Source: Liolophura sinensis (lineage: Eukaryota; Mollusca; Polyplacophora; Chitonida; Chitonidae). Taken from it: 64,000 nucleotides of DNA. The stretch spans positions 64,091,249 to 64,155,248 of the forward strand of contig NC_088295.1 in the NCBI RefSeq assembly GCF_032854445.1, written 5' to 3'. Each line of letters starts with the position of its first letter. Within the stretch, counting starts at the first letter, position 1. The position numbers and the translations under genes are program-made. Below, piece after piece: positions 32,433 through 46,197 of the stretch. The notes under the pieces are model-generated. The model had not been told where the DNA came from. It did no database searches and was given only the letters and a program-made list of their open reading frames with translations.

Positions 32433-35400
32433 ATGTAATAGGCTTACTTCACTTGTGGATGGCAGTGTAATTATGCATTTTCTGAACATACATGTTCTTG
32501 ATGTTCTTGTAATGCTAGTAATGCCATCACATCTAAACCACTACCACAGATTACAAGCAGATTTTATTCATTCGTATGAAAATATCTTTCCCATTTTGTT
32601 ATACTCTCATGTATATAATTATATGAATTCTTTATTTGGGCATGGTTGATTTTGGCTTACCCATGGAGGCCTTTAAGTCAACAATCCGCTTACACTTGAT
32701 TCCTAGCTTGTCTTTGTACCTTAATCTCCACATACGCACCCCAAGCATGTATTGTTAACACTTTTTACAGAGGAGGTGAGATTTAAGTACCATGTAGTAA
32801 TCTAACTGTCTAATGAGGGTTTGCAGCTGTTCAGGCTCTTAGTCTCGGCTAACAATAGCCCCATGTAGTCTTAAGACTGCACATTTAGCGGTGTGGGGCC
32901 ATTATTGAAAAAAATCAGTGTGGCCATAAAATGGCAAACGTATGGTTTCTATCCTTTGCTAGCCCCATAACCCAATTTCACAGCACTGTAATGACTGGAT
33001 ATATTCTATGAATGGTCAAGGTGATGGTCAGAATGCCGTTGATGTGTGTTGAGTATATTTGGTTATTTATTCGTGCTATTTAATGGGTAATTCTAGGTTT
33101 ATTTCAATCGTGAAATGCAACATTTTGAGACGGTCAGCTGGATAGGCTAATAGTTTTAGGCTTATATACAATGTTCATGTGATTTTAGAGATTGCAAAGA
33201 TTAAATAATTTACATTATTGGACTGAGACATTTGAATTCAGGCACTTAAATTTGTCATCCTAATGTTAAACTAGAAACACAAATGTGGTCATGTTAGTGG
33301 CTCTTTAACTAGCATTACATATTGAAACTAAAGCATCAGCTAATGTTGTGTGCTAGTCACTGTGTGTGGATTGATATGCATTACTATGATATCCCATATC
33401 CTCAGCCTCTCAGATACATAAAAACAGAAATTCCACTGTGCAATTTCAACACCTAGCATTTTGATTATAGTACTAGGTGTATTTATTGGGTAGTTCAATT
33501 TCAGGATCTCTCACTATGAGTGTTATTTTATCAGCCTAGATTGACTTGTTCCATCTAAATATATTGACATGAACACTTGTACATGTAAAGAGTGAAAACA
33601 GTGTTTTACATGTGTATGCTGTACATGTATACAGAAAGTGACAAGTGCTTGCAGTACATGCAGATACACAGCTGTTCCAGCTATCATAATCGGATATCTA
33701 CAATGATAACAGTAATGGTTGCCACTGCAATTTATTAGCGTTGAAGTGTGGAATGTGATATGCATTTGGTCAAGTTGCTAAACCTCTCCAAATCATAATT
33801 CGCTCATACATTTGTGACTTTACTTAACTGTTTTTCTGAAATCTTGTGTAGCGCATTTGTGGAATGTAGAGGGGGGTGCATTCCATGTGGGAATACTGCC
33901 CATCTTTATCTGTCAAAATGAGGTCTTGCCGCAGGACTTACAGGATGTGTAAATTTGTACACATGGGAGGCTGAGTTTATTTGGACAATGTCAAAGGTTC
34001 AGATACCACACTGATTATCCCGATAGATTACCCTGGGTATATGTGCTGCCTATATTGGAACAACTGCTGTCCGCAGCTGCAGTTGATCATATCAAACAAC
34101 GAATCAAATCTAGAAACTAATCGAGTCTGACAACTGGTGAAATTACATAGAATTGTCTGCAGTTGTAATTTATGGAAATAATTTGAAAGTGATGGAATCT
34201 CCAGTTAGATTGGGAATGTTATTGACCCCAATGGGTTCAAAGTGAATCAGTTAACCTTGTTTGTAGTACCAGTTACATTTTGAAACTGTGCCTTTGATGT
34301 AATGATGAAATATCTGCATATGTTACTGAGGCACGCTTATATAACCTATGCGGATGTATTTATCTGTGTGATTGGTATTTAGATTTCAGTTCTTGGATGA
34401 GAGTCAGGTGTAACGGGGAGGAAACTGAAAGAATCTATCACCCTTTGCCAGGTAACTGACAAACCTCGTAGCTAAAAGCTGTGACCATGGCAGCAAACAC
34501 TCCAGTTAAACATGTGGCCTCATTTGTCATGTGTAAATTGGGTGCATTGACATACTCTTTAGCTAAATGAGCCAGCGAGGACTAAGCCACATACATGTAC
34601 ACCTGGGTGTTTCATATTTTCAGTAGTTAGCAGTAGTAGGGATAGACTAGCTTTAGAGAAGTTGCACGTACATGTTCCAAGTACAGGACACAGCCTTTCT
34701 TGTGGATCTCCGTAGTATATTGGGTATGGGAAGCAGTTGGGCTGAGATTTGGAGCCTAGCCCAAGAGTATAGAGATCATTCCATCCTGTTTGCTATTATA
34801 GGAAAAACCCATTTGTTGATTAGGTATTATGTACCATATTTTTATCTTTCCCAGTCAAATAATAGATGAATAATTACACGTGTATGAAGAACAATTTTAA
34901 CATATCTACTCATAATAAAGCTCTTCAACCCAAAATCAGTTGGATGAAATGAACTTTGATGAATGGGGATATGGAAGTCTTGGCATCTTAAACTGGGAAG
35001 ATAATGCTTTATTGTTTTTGACTTGGCTTCTTGTTTGCATGGTCTCAGTTGCTCTTGAGAAACGTTACCCTCTTGCCAAGATTTATACAGAAGGATGTGA
35101 AGCTGGGAAATGTCGGATGCCAGGTTGTGTAATATGGCCTGGTGCCTGTCCTGTAGTGGGCTGGCTGTGAGTTGTGATGGTACCCCTGATTGTTCACCCC
35201 ACAGCTGCTGTTGTCTGCTACTCCCTCTGGGTACATTCCTGGCTGTGTATCTATATAGCAGCGGCAGGTTATATTTATCTGCCCCTGGAGATTACCATTT
35301 CCCCACCTGGGGGCCTACCATGTGTGATGGGGGCTCATTAGCCTGGCCTGGCTAAGGGCCAGTGCTACACACTGCCCCCACACATTACTCACAACAGACA

Positions 35401-38400
35401 GACCAGCAAGCAGGGGCAGTTCAGCAAACTGTAAACAACCTTGGAACAACTCAATACTTCCTTCCACATCCTAAAGGCCCCACTGTCGTGTTCTTCTAAC
35501 CTGTCTGTTCTAATGCGAAAGAACTTAATGTATAATTTATCCAGTGGTTCATGGTGTTTTTCTATTGCCTTTAAATGGCTAATGTTTTTCATTATACCAC
35601 TGGGTGCAAGTTTTGTCTGGAAAAACAATCCTTGTTTAGTTGGTGCTTCAACCTGCCAAGTACTCAAGATTGGAATGTTTTCTTTTTTTTCGAATTTGTA
35701 CCAAGATTCATGAGAAAATAGGTCATAAACAATGTCAGATTGAAGTACAGGACAACTTAACCTGCTTTTTTTCCCCTAATTTTGACTTGAGATCATATGT
35801 TTTTCATTTTACTCTACAACTGTAATTGCAGAAACATGGGAATTGGTACAAAAATGGTGATACATTTGCCAGTACGCTGGCTTTTCTCTGAATGTTTCTA
35901 TATGTAGCAAGCCTTTATACCTGTAATAAAAAAGACGCATACGGCTTCAAGTTCCAATTTTCCCTGACTTTGCCTCTTATTTTTTGAGAATCCCAAGCCA
36001 ATATCGAGATTGTATTTTCACAAAGGACACGAAGGCTTAATCATCATTAGGTCAGCATCTATCGGGTATATGCAGACTGCCATGGTAAAGAGGTCCATTC
36101 TGCATGTTATATGGATAGCTTGCCTTTACCTCTAGACATCTATGCTGTTTCTTACATATGGAACTCTTGCTGCGATGATAGATCTTAATGTTGGCTATAC
36201 ACATAATACACATGTACGTAGCCCACTCACTGTAATGAACCCAAGACGGTCCAGGAAGACTACCTGTATTAAGTGAATCAGAGATATAACCAAATCTGAT
36301 AATGGATTTTTTGTATGTTTCTGATCTGCTGTGTACATCCACTTCAATTTTTTTCCTTTGCCATTATTTTTTTTCTGAATCTTTGTTGCATACCTCACAT
36401 GTTGTATGCACCTCACACTCAATACCATACGTTTGACATCTGTTAGAGCAATTTATGACTGTATTTGTGATGAAGCATTTCAACGATAACTTAAATTCCT
36501 TTCAGTTTTTATGAATTACAGCAGCTTCCCCCACCCCCATTCCGTAGGTAACGATTATAAATGTATGTATACACCGTATAAATGTATGTACTAATATCGT
36601 CACATCTGCAGTGTTCATCATGGTGTATACGGCATTCAAGCAAGGACTGTATTTATTAGGAAGTGAGTGGTGTCTTAGCACTTGTAGATATCGGCACTCT
36701 GGTTGATACCCTATATGTTTTAGCGGGTAAAAACTTGTAGTCTCTGTCAGAAAGTAACCAGATTTCAGATAGCTGCCTCCATTTATTTTTATCCCATTTA
36801 TCCAGATGCCAGGATGTGTTACGGATCTTGTTTCAGCTCCGGAAAAGCCCAGTTGTGATTACTTTCACCCAAAACTAAATTTGTAATGAGAGTTTGTGAT
36901 GAGGCAACGTGCCTCAGCCTGCAGATCAAGGCTGAGGATGGATGAAACCGGCTCTGTGGATAAAATTAGGCAGCTTAGCTCAGCAGTGAATCATTTGGGA
37001 TCACCTCTAACCTCTTGACTTGCCAAACGTTTTCAAAGATACCCGAATCTGCAAGTTGATTTTGCTGATGTATTTTTGAGTAAAGTTTCTTTTTTGGACT
37101 AACTCTGAATGCCACATGATATTAGCATTTCTTTTACCTGCCTTATCAACAAACAAGCCAGGATACACCATATTAAAAAGCTTAATAAAATTCACCATTT
37201 GTTATAAATGTTTATTCCTAAGGCCACTCCAAGTTGAAGTTTGTTGTATGGGCAGTTTATTAGTATTATATCTTTAAATGTCATTAAAAATTAAAAAGAA
37301 AATACTGAAAAATTGTGTGGGAAATGTGGACTGTCATTTACTTGATTGATAGTCCTTCCAAAAACAGGCAAATGATAAAAGTACCAAATCTGAACAAAAT
37401 ACAGAAGTGGATTTTTGTTTTGTTTTTGATTCGTTTTTGAAGTTTTAGTGTCAGCTCACCTATAAAACATAAAGTAAGAATTGATATCACCTAAATCTAC
37501 ATTACACAAACCTTGACCTCCTTTACTTGATACCCTGCAACTTGCTGGCAGCTGTTTGTCTGTGCGGAGAATAAAGGAGGAGTCAACCAGTTGGTTTTCA
37601 CTGCCTCTCTCTCCTTTCATCCCCTCAGGACGGCTTTCACTTAACTCTTGATGTTACAGACTGAGGGATAACAGTAGGTGTTAGTGAGGTACAGATGAAT
37701 GCTCACCAGTTGTTAGCAGAGTCAGTAGGTTGATTGAGGTTATGGCACATGGCACATTTCTAATGTCTTTTAACCTAACCAGATCAGTTGTATGTGTCAT
37801 CTAAAGTGGCAATACTGGAGGTCATATCTAATTCTGACCTTGCATTAGCATGCTAATTCACTGTCTGTGTCCAGATCCACTGTATGATGTTATGCTGACA
37901 ATATGCTGACCTCACCCCTTAACAGTCAAGCCAACTACCCACAACTCATTACCATATTGACCAGTGTAAATATAGAATACATTGTTTTAACTCTTAGCCA
38001 GCATGTTATTTTCTCCTTATATGTATATATGTGTGTTATCTTTGCTCTGTTTAGATAGCCATTGAGGTTGCAGATAGCCAGTGATCAGCACATCAACACT
38101 GCACATCATGCCTTTGTACAAGTGGCTTTGTAACCTTCATCACTCCAATATGTGGTGTTAAATGTGATAGCTCTGCTCATTCTTCTGATGAAAGCAAGCT
38201 AACAGTGCCACAGCCCCTTCACAGATAAGACTGTCAGTAAGGCTATCAGCCGTCAGCTAACTGACCCAGGAGCTACTCTAGTTGTGTGGTGTTGACAGTT
38301 CAATTCTGTATGTTAGATTCATGGTCAGTAAGAACCATTATGGTTTTTTTTTTTTCATGTATCTGTAGTACATATACCTAGTTATTCTAATTTTTGGGAC

Positions 38401-38409
38401 ACTGATCTG

Positions 38410-38411
<2 letters not shown>
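32433..38411. other. Long non-coding stretch
   Basis: No splice-supported coding exon was recognised. A plus-strand frame at 34949-35170 has a possible hydrophobic segment (ALLFLTWLLVCMVSVAL) but no splice pair and no recognisable family. The GC-richer patches 35110-35400 and 36880-37010 (for example TGGATAAAATTAGGCAGC) resemble conserved non-coding DNA more than exons. Common repeats are scarce. Confidence 0.35.

Positions 38412-38453
<42 letters not shown>
38412..38453. repeat. (AT)n microsatellite
   Basis: About twenty AT dinucleotides, self-complementary and probably length-variable. Confidence 0.95.
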
Positions 38454-38456
<3 letters not shown>

Positions 38457-38826
38457 GTAGCATGAATATTGACTTCCTTTTTTCTTGCATGGTTAGATCA
38501 TCTAATGAACAATATACTTATATCATTACTTTTCCAAAAGGCTGGTAAAGAAATGTAATATTCTTCTTTCAATGCTACTGATGTCTGTCCCAAAAATTAG
38601 AAGAATTTGGGTAGATAAAGTTAGTACTGCATTCAAGGTGTGTACACAGTTGATTGTAGGTTTCAGATTTTGTTGTTGTGGTTTTGCCTTGTTCAAGTGT
38701 AACTTTTAAAAGTACATGTACAAAAATACTTTATATATCCTAATAACAGTAATGCAGTAACTAAAACTACTTTTAAAATGCCATCTTTAGAATCTCACCT
38801 ACGAAAGCCGTGTTGTTGTTTTCTAG

Positions 38827-39064
38827 GATGGAGCCCTCATGTGTTTGTGGAAAAGTGCGTTGGTCATATACAGTACGCGGGGCTTTTGTTGGTGTCTTCT
38901 TACTTGAGTGGTCTACTTGTTTGGCAAGAACATGTATTGCAGGCAGTCAGGTGCCTGAATTACCGTGCCAAAACAGAAAGTGGCCTCTGCGAGTTGTCGG
39001 CACTGAAATCAGTTCTCTAATGCCCTCCAAAAAACCCCCAAATAAACACCAATATCTGCATTGA
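38827..39064 (+). other. Open frame behind a good splice acceptor (weak)
   Basis: A good acceptor (TTGTTGTTTTCTAG) is followed after one base by ATG and 78 open codons (MEPSCVCGKVRWSYTVRG onward, with a modest hydrophobic stretch GAFVGVFLLEW). Possible donors inside it are poor. It could be a terminal exon or chance. Unlike the exons at 44.5 and 52.0 kb it lacks a matching donor. Confidence 0.12.
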
Positions 39065-39124
39065 CACTGTTAAGAGACTTTTTGATGTCAACTGTATAAA
39101 TGTATACCCTAAATGACTATAAAT

Positions 39125-39335
39125 TTTGCTCATTTTGCTCTAACTTACCCATATTTCCCAATTCTTAGAAATCTATAGATTATAGAAAGGTGTTTTGAGG
39201 TTTGCTTGGAAGATGGGGTGATGTACTGGAAAATTTTAAGTTTCAGCACCAAAAATAATATTTTGCAACATTTATTTGCCTTCAAAAATGTACTTTTGTA
39301 TGCAAAATTTTAGGATATTTAGGGTATGTTTCATA
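39125..39335 (+). repeat. Dispersed repeat family D, copy 1
   Basis: Core TGTTTTGAGGTTTGCTTGGA followed by AGATGGGGTGATGT, preceded by TTTTGCTC and AGAAATCTATAGATTATAG. The same order of blocks occurs at 58575-58785 (same strand) and, reversed, near 57270 and 40240. No coding capacity or terminal repeats were recognised. Confidence 0.6.
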
Positions 39336-40239
39336 GAAGTTATATTGTGGGACACTTTAATACAAAGATTGTCACTGTGTAGCCAGATATAGCACATGTG
39401 TATGGATTATATCATTGTTATAGTGACTCACTATGACACATGCCTCTAGATTCTGTACATAATTTAAATTTTATTCAAATTTTATGCTAATATATACTCT
39501 TATGCTAACGTTGTTACTCTTATGTTGTTTATGCTAACAACTACAAGTTGCATTATTTTGTCCTCTGATTAGCCTCAGGGTCTCTTAATCTATTCTGCCT
39601 GAATATACAAGCTGGTAGATAATATTCTTGACGCAAATGGTTTTGACCCTGTACTCAGGAGTAATTTGTTCTTCAATAGGATAATGAATCCTTGAGTTAT
39701 AGTAATTTGACCCTACTTCCTGTCAATGAGTGTTACACTTAACCTTAAATTGGTACCTAATACATACACATAAGTGTGCGGATCCTGCTCAACATGTATT
39801 TCACCAAACATTATCATGCATGATTTGTAAAATGAGAATTATTTTAGAGTTTGAAATAATAGTTCATACAATGTATGACATTTAAACTTCCTGAATATAC
39901 ACTTGTATTTGTTTGTTTTGGTGGCAGATGGTAAATCTTAGGATGGCCCTACTGGATTTTTTATGTCTCAGACTGCTGGATATGTAAGGGACATGCTGCC
40001 TGCCAACACAGATTGTCCTCGGGCCTTGCAAAAACATATCATTCTCAACTTTAGCCGTGTGCCACTACCTCTTTGCTTTATGACCACAGCTATTTAAAAA
40101 AAATGTTACCGTATTAGGTGGCACAAAGTTTTCCATTATGTCATTAAAGTAATGTTAACAGTTGTATGTATAAGGTGAACTGTAAATGCTGTATAGGCCA
40201 TAAACATTCACTCACAAATTGTATTTTTAGAAGTACTGG

Positions 40240-40355
40240 TAAATAAAGGCCGTAAAATGTCAAATTTAATACGGTAACTTAAACATTTTTCCAGTAAACC
40301 TCAGAGCAACTTTTTAAAGTCAATAGAACTTTCAGAGTCAGAGCAAAATAATTTA
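40240..40355 (-). repeat. Dispersed repeat family D, copy 2
   Basis: On the minus strand it reads ATTTTGCTCTGACTCTGAAA, GTTCTATTGACTTTAAAAAG, TTGCTCTGAGGTTTACTGG, matching the left and core blocks of the other copies. Confidence 0.5.
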
Positions 40356-41254
40356 ACCATGGACAAAGTTTTAAGTACTGAACAGTGAGCACACTTCAAA
40401 ACAGTTTAAGTCAGAATCACAGCAGTGCTGTGTGTTTATGAATGTCTGCATTTGACTTTGTGTACAACTATATGTGCATATTGTGACAGATTTTTAATTT
40501 ACAGCGACTAGACATGCTTGCTGAGTGAGCTCTGATAAACAGCATGAGGCAGCGATAAACCTATCTGACAACTGGCTAATGGTAATGCTTCCCCTGAATG
40601 GCCAGTTTGTTCTTGCCTCTGGAACTGAATGACCTCTTGTGCAGGGTACACTGCTGCCCTGTCTTCTTGTGGAATGTTATTCCGTCTGAGTAGCCAGTGT
40701 TAAGTAAACTTTGACAGATAGACATGAAATATGTATCAAATTTATGTTTTAATAATAAAATAAAAAATGCTCTTGAAGCAATTAAGTCAAAAAAAAGAAT
40801 CTCCCTAATACATGTATATGGTGGAATTATTTTTTCATACATGCATATACTGTAGTGTTAAATTACTGTTAGAGTTACAACTGCAGTGTTAAGAAGTAAA
40901 AAAACAATGGAGAAAAGTTTTATTTTCAAATTCCACCAATGTACTTCCATTGATGTTGAAAATTATATGTCACACATAATGCGGTTGAACAAAGTTAATA
41001 TGGTGCTTTGTTAATGGCCGTGTGTGATGTAATTCAGTTCCAATAGGCAAAACGTCTGGCTTTTCCTCTGTACGATGACAAAGTCAACAAGGCCGTGGAG
41101 AGAAAATTAGGCAGACAAAGCTGGTGCAGTGCTGCCAGACTTAAAACCCAATTAACATGCCATAGCTCTATATTGAAATACGGGTGTGACTATTTGCCCT
41201 GTGGAAATGGAATACCAAATATGCAAGCACAGAATGTCGCTTATCGAGAAAGCG
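40356..41254. other. Non-coding stretch
   Basis: A GC-richer patch at 40535-40690 (GATAAACAGCATGAGGCAGC and onward) has no splice-supported frame. Nothing else was recognised. Confidence 0.35.
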
Positions 41255-41273
41255 AAAAAAAAAAAAAAAAAAA
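41255..41273. repeat. Poly(A) tract
   Basis: Nineteen consecutive A. No adjacent retrocopy body was recognised. Confidence 0.85.
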
Positions 41274-43389
41274 GCACAAATTTCAATCAATTGGGAATTA
41301 TCAACTTGCATATCGCATTGTTCAGAATTCCACTTTTTTCCATTACTGAGGGTGAGCAGCAAACGTCTGCTCCTTGTGGATCAATTTTTGTGTGCATAGG
41401 AGAAGATGGCTACTGTAGAAATGGCTCTTTTGGGTGAAGCATTGACTTATTGTTTAGTGGCCTCAAGTCATTGGATAGCAGCGTCTGTATTCCTCTTATA
41501 CTGTGCCCTTGAACCAGTAGAAATCAATGGCATTATGGATACCTGAGCTGGGAAAGTGGAATGCGTGGCTTGCTATGAGGGGGGGAGGGGGGAGAAAAAC
41601 GTGTCTATATATCTATTACAGGAAGTTTACAATATCAGCATTTCTATCTTATAACAAGAGGTTTCCCATAAAGCCAAAGGGGGCTTGCTTTTTGATTAGT
41701 TGTCAGCCAGTCGAAGGTTTCCATAGCAATATACGCTAAGATGGAGTTCTTCAGAGAGGATGGTCAGGTTAATTTTCAAAGTGGATTTGATGGAGGCATT
41801 GTTGGTCCTCAACGCAGGAAAGAGATTCCATCACTAATGTCAGGGGTCACTCATTCAACCTATTCTCCAATACACAGCCTCGTAGATCAAATCCTTCATT
41901 ATTAGGTATGCTGGGATTTATGTGCATTTCCTGACTCAAGCCTGTCACTCATAGTTAAAGGCCATAAACTTCATCCAAGGGTTAAAGGTCAGCACAATAT
42001 CTCAATTAATTTGTATCTGTGGTTCTCTGGGGTGGAGGCTTGCATTTTAGAAACACAGTATAGAGAATCTGGAGATGGGCAATTCTTCAGTGCCCTTGAT
42101 TAAGTCTTGATTCATCATTCAAATTTGAGCTAATTTACTAGACAGGATAATAGGATTTTATGAAGAGGCTTTCACTCAAAAAATTGTCATGTAATAGGAT
42201 GCTTTGTACGCTATTGGTAAAAAAAGTGTCAGCAATTTTTATTTAGTAGAGGTGGAGTCTTGTAATAAATCATATGATGATGTGTATAGTAAAGTGTGGA
42301 AAAGACATTCAAGAAAGTGATTAATGTATTTACCAAATATAATGTTGGATGGGGAATTATATTAGCATATTACATGTATGGTAAAACTCATCTTAGCACT
42401 GATCTTGCAACAAAGCTATAGCCGGTAGCGTTTCAGTGATACAAATGTTTCGGTATCGGATACGGCCTATACTTGTACAAAGAGTTGTCCATGACGCAGG
42501 TCATTTGCAATCTGTTTATGGTGGTCAGGACCATCACTGAACACAAGTAATAATGGAAGTTCCCAACCCTTCACCCTGGAGGAGTCCAGCTTCTGCTGGT
42601 TCCACAGTACCTGAGAGCCAGGAGGTATCTGGTACATTACAAGGTCAGTGGTTTCCCCTGAGATTTAACAGGCTTCCTGATTGTTTGAAAGTGCAGAGAA
42701 TCTTGTGGAATAGTGCTGTGATATCCCTGAAGCACAGACCAGAGCATTGACATAAATCATGCATGTGAGGAGTTTGTTCTGTGGTGTTATGTCTGACTTC
42801 AAAGCCAAACATGACCCACTGTCTGCGAAATGATGAATTGCTCTGTTTTCGTCCAGGTGAACAATATAAATCAGTTTTTGAGCCCATAAATTGATCTGTT
42901 GACTGGATTGTGAAGTTTGGCTAATCCTAAGGGAATGTGTGGTATATATAATATATGCATTCTACGTGTGTGGTTGTCAGAACTGTCCTTATAGGATTCA
43001 TGCATGATTCTTATAATAAAGAATAGGAGGATAACTAGTCACTGTCCACCAGTGATGCCTGCATCAGTGTAGGATAGTCAGATCAGCTTTCATGGTCTGC
43101 ATCAATTGACTACATTCTAAACTGACACAGGATGTGAGTCTAGACTATGGGGCCGTTTCACAAAACTTCCTTAGCGAGCTGAGGGTCATTTAGCTGACTA
43201 CTGTAAGCAGGCAGCGAAAAAAATTTACTAGGTTGTTTCACAAAAGTAAAATTGTCTACATGTAACACAAGAAGCAAATTTTTTCTTGATTTTCATTTCT
43301 GGCAAAGTTTGCAAATGAAATACTATAACTATCACAAAAGACAATTGCGAAACAACAGTAACACATGTGTTTTGTTAGTTTGTTACTAT
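41274..43389. other. Non-coding stretch
   Basis: No splice-supported exon was seen. A patch at 42540-42890 is less AT-rich and open on both strands for 65-80 codons without a recognisable domain. Confidence 0.35.
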
Positions 43390-43399
43390 AAACAGACCT

Positions 43400-43920
43400 G
43401 GGGGCCTCCATGGCTCAGTTGATTAGCGCGCTAGCGCAGCGTAATGACCCAGGGGCGTCTCACCAATGCGTTCGTTGTGAGTTAAATTCCGGCTCATGCT
43501 GGCTTCCTCTCCGGCCGTATGTGGGAAGGTTCAGCAACCTGCAGATGGTCGTGCTGGCTTCATGCTGGCTTCCTCTCCAGCGGATGGTCGTGCTGGCCTT
43601 CCAACCTGCGGATGGTCGTGCTGGCTTCATGCTGGCTTCCTCTCCAGCCGTACGTGAGAAGGTTCAGCAACCTGCGGATGGTCGTGCTGGCTTCATGCTG
43701 GCTTCCTCTCCTGCGGATGGTCGTGCTGGCCTTCCAACCTGCGGGTGGTCGTGCTGGCTTCATGCTGGCTTCCTCTCCGGCCGTACATGGGAAGGTTCAG
43801 CAACCTGCGGATGGCTGTGGGTTTCCCCTGGGCTCTGCCCGGTTTCCACCCACCATAATGCTGGCTGCCGTATTATTGAGTACGGTGTAAAGCACCAATC
43901 AAATAAATAAAGAAATAAAT
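43400..43920 (+). mobile_element. Family 1 SINE expanded by an internal tandem array
   Basis: A complete element with tRNA head (GGGGCCTCCATGGCTCAGTT, GCGCGCTAGCGCAGCG), B-box-like GTGAGTTAAATTCC, and the normal 3' end and AAATAAATAAAG tail. A perfect 10-bp target-site duplication AAACAGACCT flanks it (43390-43399, 43921-43930). It is about 520 bases instead of about 280. The middle segment beginning CATGCTGGCTTCCTCTCC recurs at 43495, 43561, 43628, 43694 and 43761, spacing 66, 67, 66, 67. Units alternate between one with GGCCGTACGTGGGAAGG and one without, so the true repeat is a dimer of about 133 bases. The 166-codon and 123-codon frames here are repeat reading, not genes. Confidence 0.95.
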
Positions 43921-43930
43921 AAACAGACCT

Positions 43931-44522
43931 TCAGTTGGTGATGGAAGCAGATTTATTCCTATTTTTTCCATTATTAATAAATAAATTTCAAATATTGGAC
44001 TCATAGCTTTTAGAGCCAAATTTGTTTCCTCATCATCTTAGGAAGATGATGGTAACTGAAGATGTTGGTCTATCTTTCAAACTCGAAGACAAAAAGGTTT
44101 TAGTGGATAGCCAAATATTTTATTTGTGAAATGGTCTGGACAAAATTGCTAGTCAGCTGACTTAAGTCAGCAGTCTAAGTGGGCCCATAGACATTCTTTT
44201 CACACTGATAATATGTTACACCTGGATGTAGCCGGGATGAGTGGACATTATAGTAACAAAGATTGAACTCTTTACAAGATAGGATTTTACATGTAGTATC
44301 TCACTATACTGTATGCACATCACATGAAACCTGTTCTTCAAGATGCTGGTATTCTCTGTGTATTTCTCTAGCATGAAGAACATCAAAGACATACATGTCT
44401 GGCTGACTCAAGATGATTAGTGGCTATATATTCTTTTGGTGAGAAATGTTACTCCTGAAGACTGTATAATAGCCAGTTTGATGTGATGTGTGAATCCATA
44501 AATTGATCTACTCTTCCTGTAG
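43931..44522. other. AT-rich non-coding stretch
   Basis: Nothing was recognised. Confidence 0.4.
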
Positions 44523-44641
44523 GAGTTGTAGGATGAAGTACAGTGCATCAGGTGTGTTCCTCATCGAGATTTTAGTATCTCTTTGTTGTCTGATTGTGTT
44601 AGCCAATGGTCAATCAGGCCATGTTAATGCACAGCCGGTTA
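44523..44641 (+). CDS. Candidate leader exon 1 (signal peptide-like)
   Basis: An acceptor-like CTACTCTTCCTGTAG precedes a short untranslated stretch and an ATG at 44533. The frame then encodes a strongly hydrophobic run (GVFLIEILVSLCCLIVLANG) followed by a polar segment (QSGHVNAQP), the layout of a secretory signal peptide with a plausible cleavage after ANG. Two donors are available: GTTAGT after 44637 (phase 0) and the better GTAAGG after 44641 (phase 1). The phase 1 choice matches the exit phase of the second leader exon at 51984-52065, so these could be alternative first coding exons of one gene. I do not recognise the protein. Without splicing the frame would end after 53 codons. Confidence 0.35.
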
Positions 44642-46195
44642 GTAAGGCTAATGAAGTAATTAACTTTTTACTTTTATATGGGCTACCCTCATGAAGCCAT
44701 GTTTTATTTTCATTTCAGTTAGATTGCTTTGTTTTCGGTTTATTATTTTTTTTGAAAATTAATATTTGGAAAGATTTGTCTTTATCACGCTGCACCTCCC
44801 TTCATTAAAAAGTAAATATTTTAGTATTTAAAAATACTGACCCTCAAAAGTGGCTTTGCAAACTCCACCCCAGGATCACTGTTGATTTAGCTTGAAAATT
44901 AAGCAGTGAAGATCACATATACATGGTGAGTCTGTGTGTATGACATCCACATAGCAGTATCAGTCATGTATGACATGATGGAGCATCAAGCTGAAATCTA
45001 ATTGGAGTTGAAATCTAAATGACTGAGCCTTAAACATTGCATCGTAATGACAAAATAATAATTTACTGGTATTTTATATCCTCATTTTCCCCAGATCGAA
45101 TGGAGCACAGGTTTCTAGAACACAATTGGGTGATCAACCATGTAGATGCACATTGGTAACATTACTTTATGTTACACACTGAACTGATCTGAACGTTCTA
45201 CATCATTATGTGTAGTAAGATCTGCCAAGTGCCATCTAGTATTGTCGTCTTGATGGCCTGATCAAAGATTATTTGCCATTTTTTTCTTACAACTACTTCC
45301 CCCTTTTCAAACATTTTGTGCATATTTTATGTTTCTACAGGAGAAATCCATTCCAGTCTGTTTGAATCATGTAGCAGATGTCTATTTTCTTTCATTGCCT
45401 AGCACATATGGAATTAGCACAGTCGCTAGGGTTGTTTGTACTTGAATCGTAAGTGGAACGCTGGCCTTAAGTGGCAAGATACTTCCTGTAAAGATTGCAC
45501 AGATACATGTGAGATTTAAATTTATTGATGCGATATAAAAAAATTGCTGATTCTATGTATACATTTGAGATTACTGGTGCCTTGTGTAACATTTAGCCTC
45601 AGACTGATTTCTTATTTGTAGTGATCGACGTACTGTGCCATTTTTCACTGGATTTAAATAATGCACTGCGTATTTAATTACAGAGGAACACACAGAAAGA
45701 GCTTAAGGTCAAGGTTGAGATGGAAATTCATGATTCATGTATTCTTTGAGATGTTCTCTTAAGTTGCTGGGAACAAAAACCCGCTTTAGATGCAGGAAGC
45801 AGCTCCCAAAGAATGCTGAAGAGCAACAAAGTGTTAATGAGGATATATTGTTTATAGCCAGGGGTCCATTTAGTCTTGGTTACAAGCATTTAAATCTGCT
45901 GTATATCTAGCTTTCAATAATTCATCATGAGTTATTCCAGTGCACTTTTTGCGTGCAACCACCTGACTTGCGTAATTGGAATTGATGATGGGGGACATTT
46001 TTGCTGGAGACTGTTCACCTCTTTATGACAGGAAACTTGTAATTTGCGTGATCTAGACAGTCTTGCAAGATAAGGTTAAGGACCAGGATCCTGATATGTC
46101 TGTATGGCCTCCATGTTTCATTAGCAGGAGTCATGCATGGAGATCGATCTATACATACATGTGTATGTGCATTAAACATAGATGTACTTGAGTAG
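44642..46195. other. Presumed intron
   Basis: AT-rich sequence with no other exon or repeat recognised. Confidence 0.35.
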
Positions 46196-46197
46196 GG

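Noticed and set aside
43410-43910. 166-codon and 123-codon open frames with internal peptide repeats
   Set aside because: They lie wholly inside the expanded SINE. The peptide repeats mirror the 66/67-base DNA repeats.
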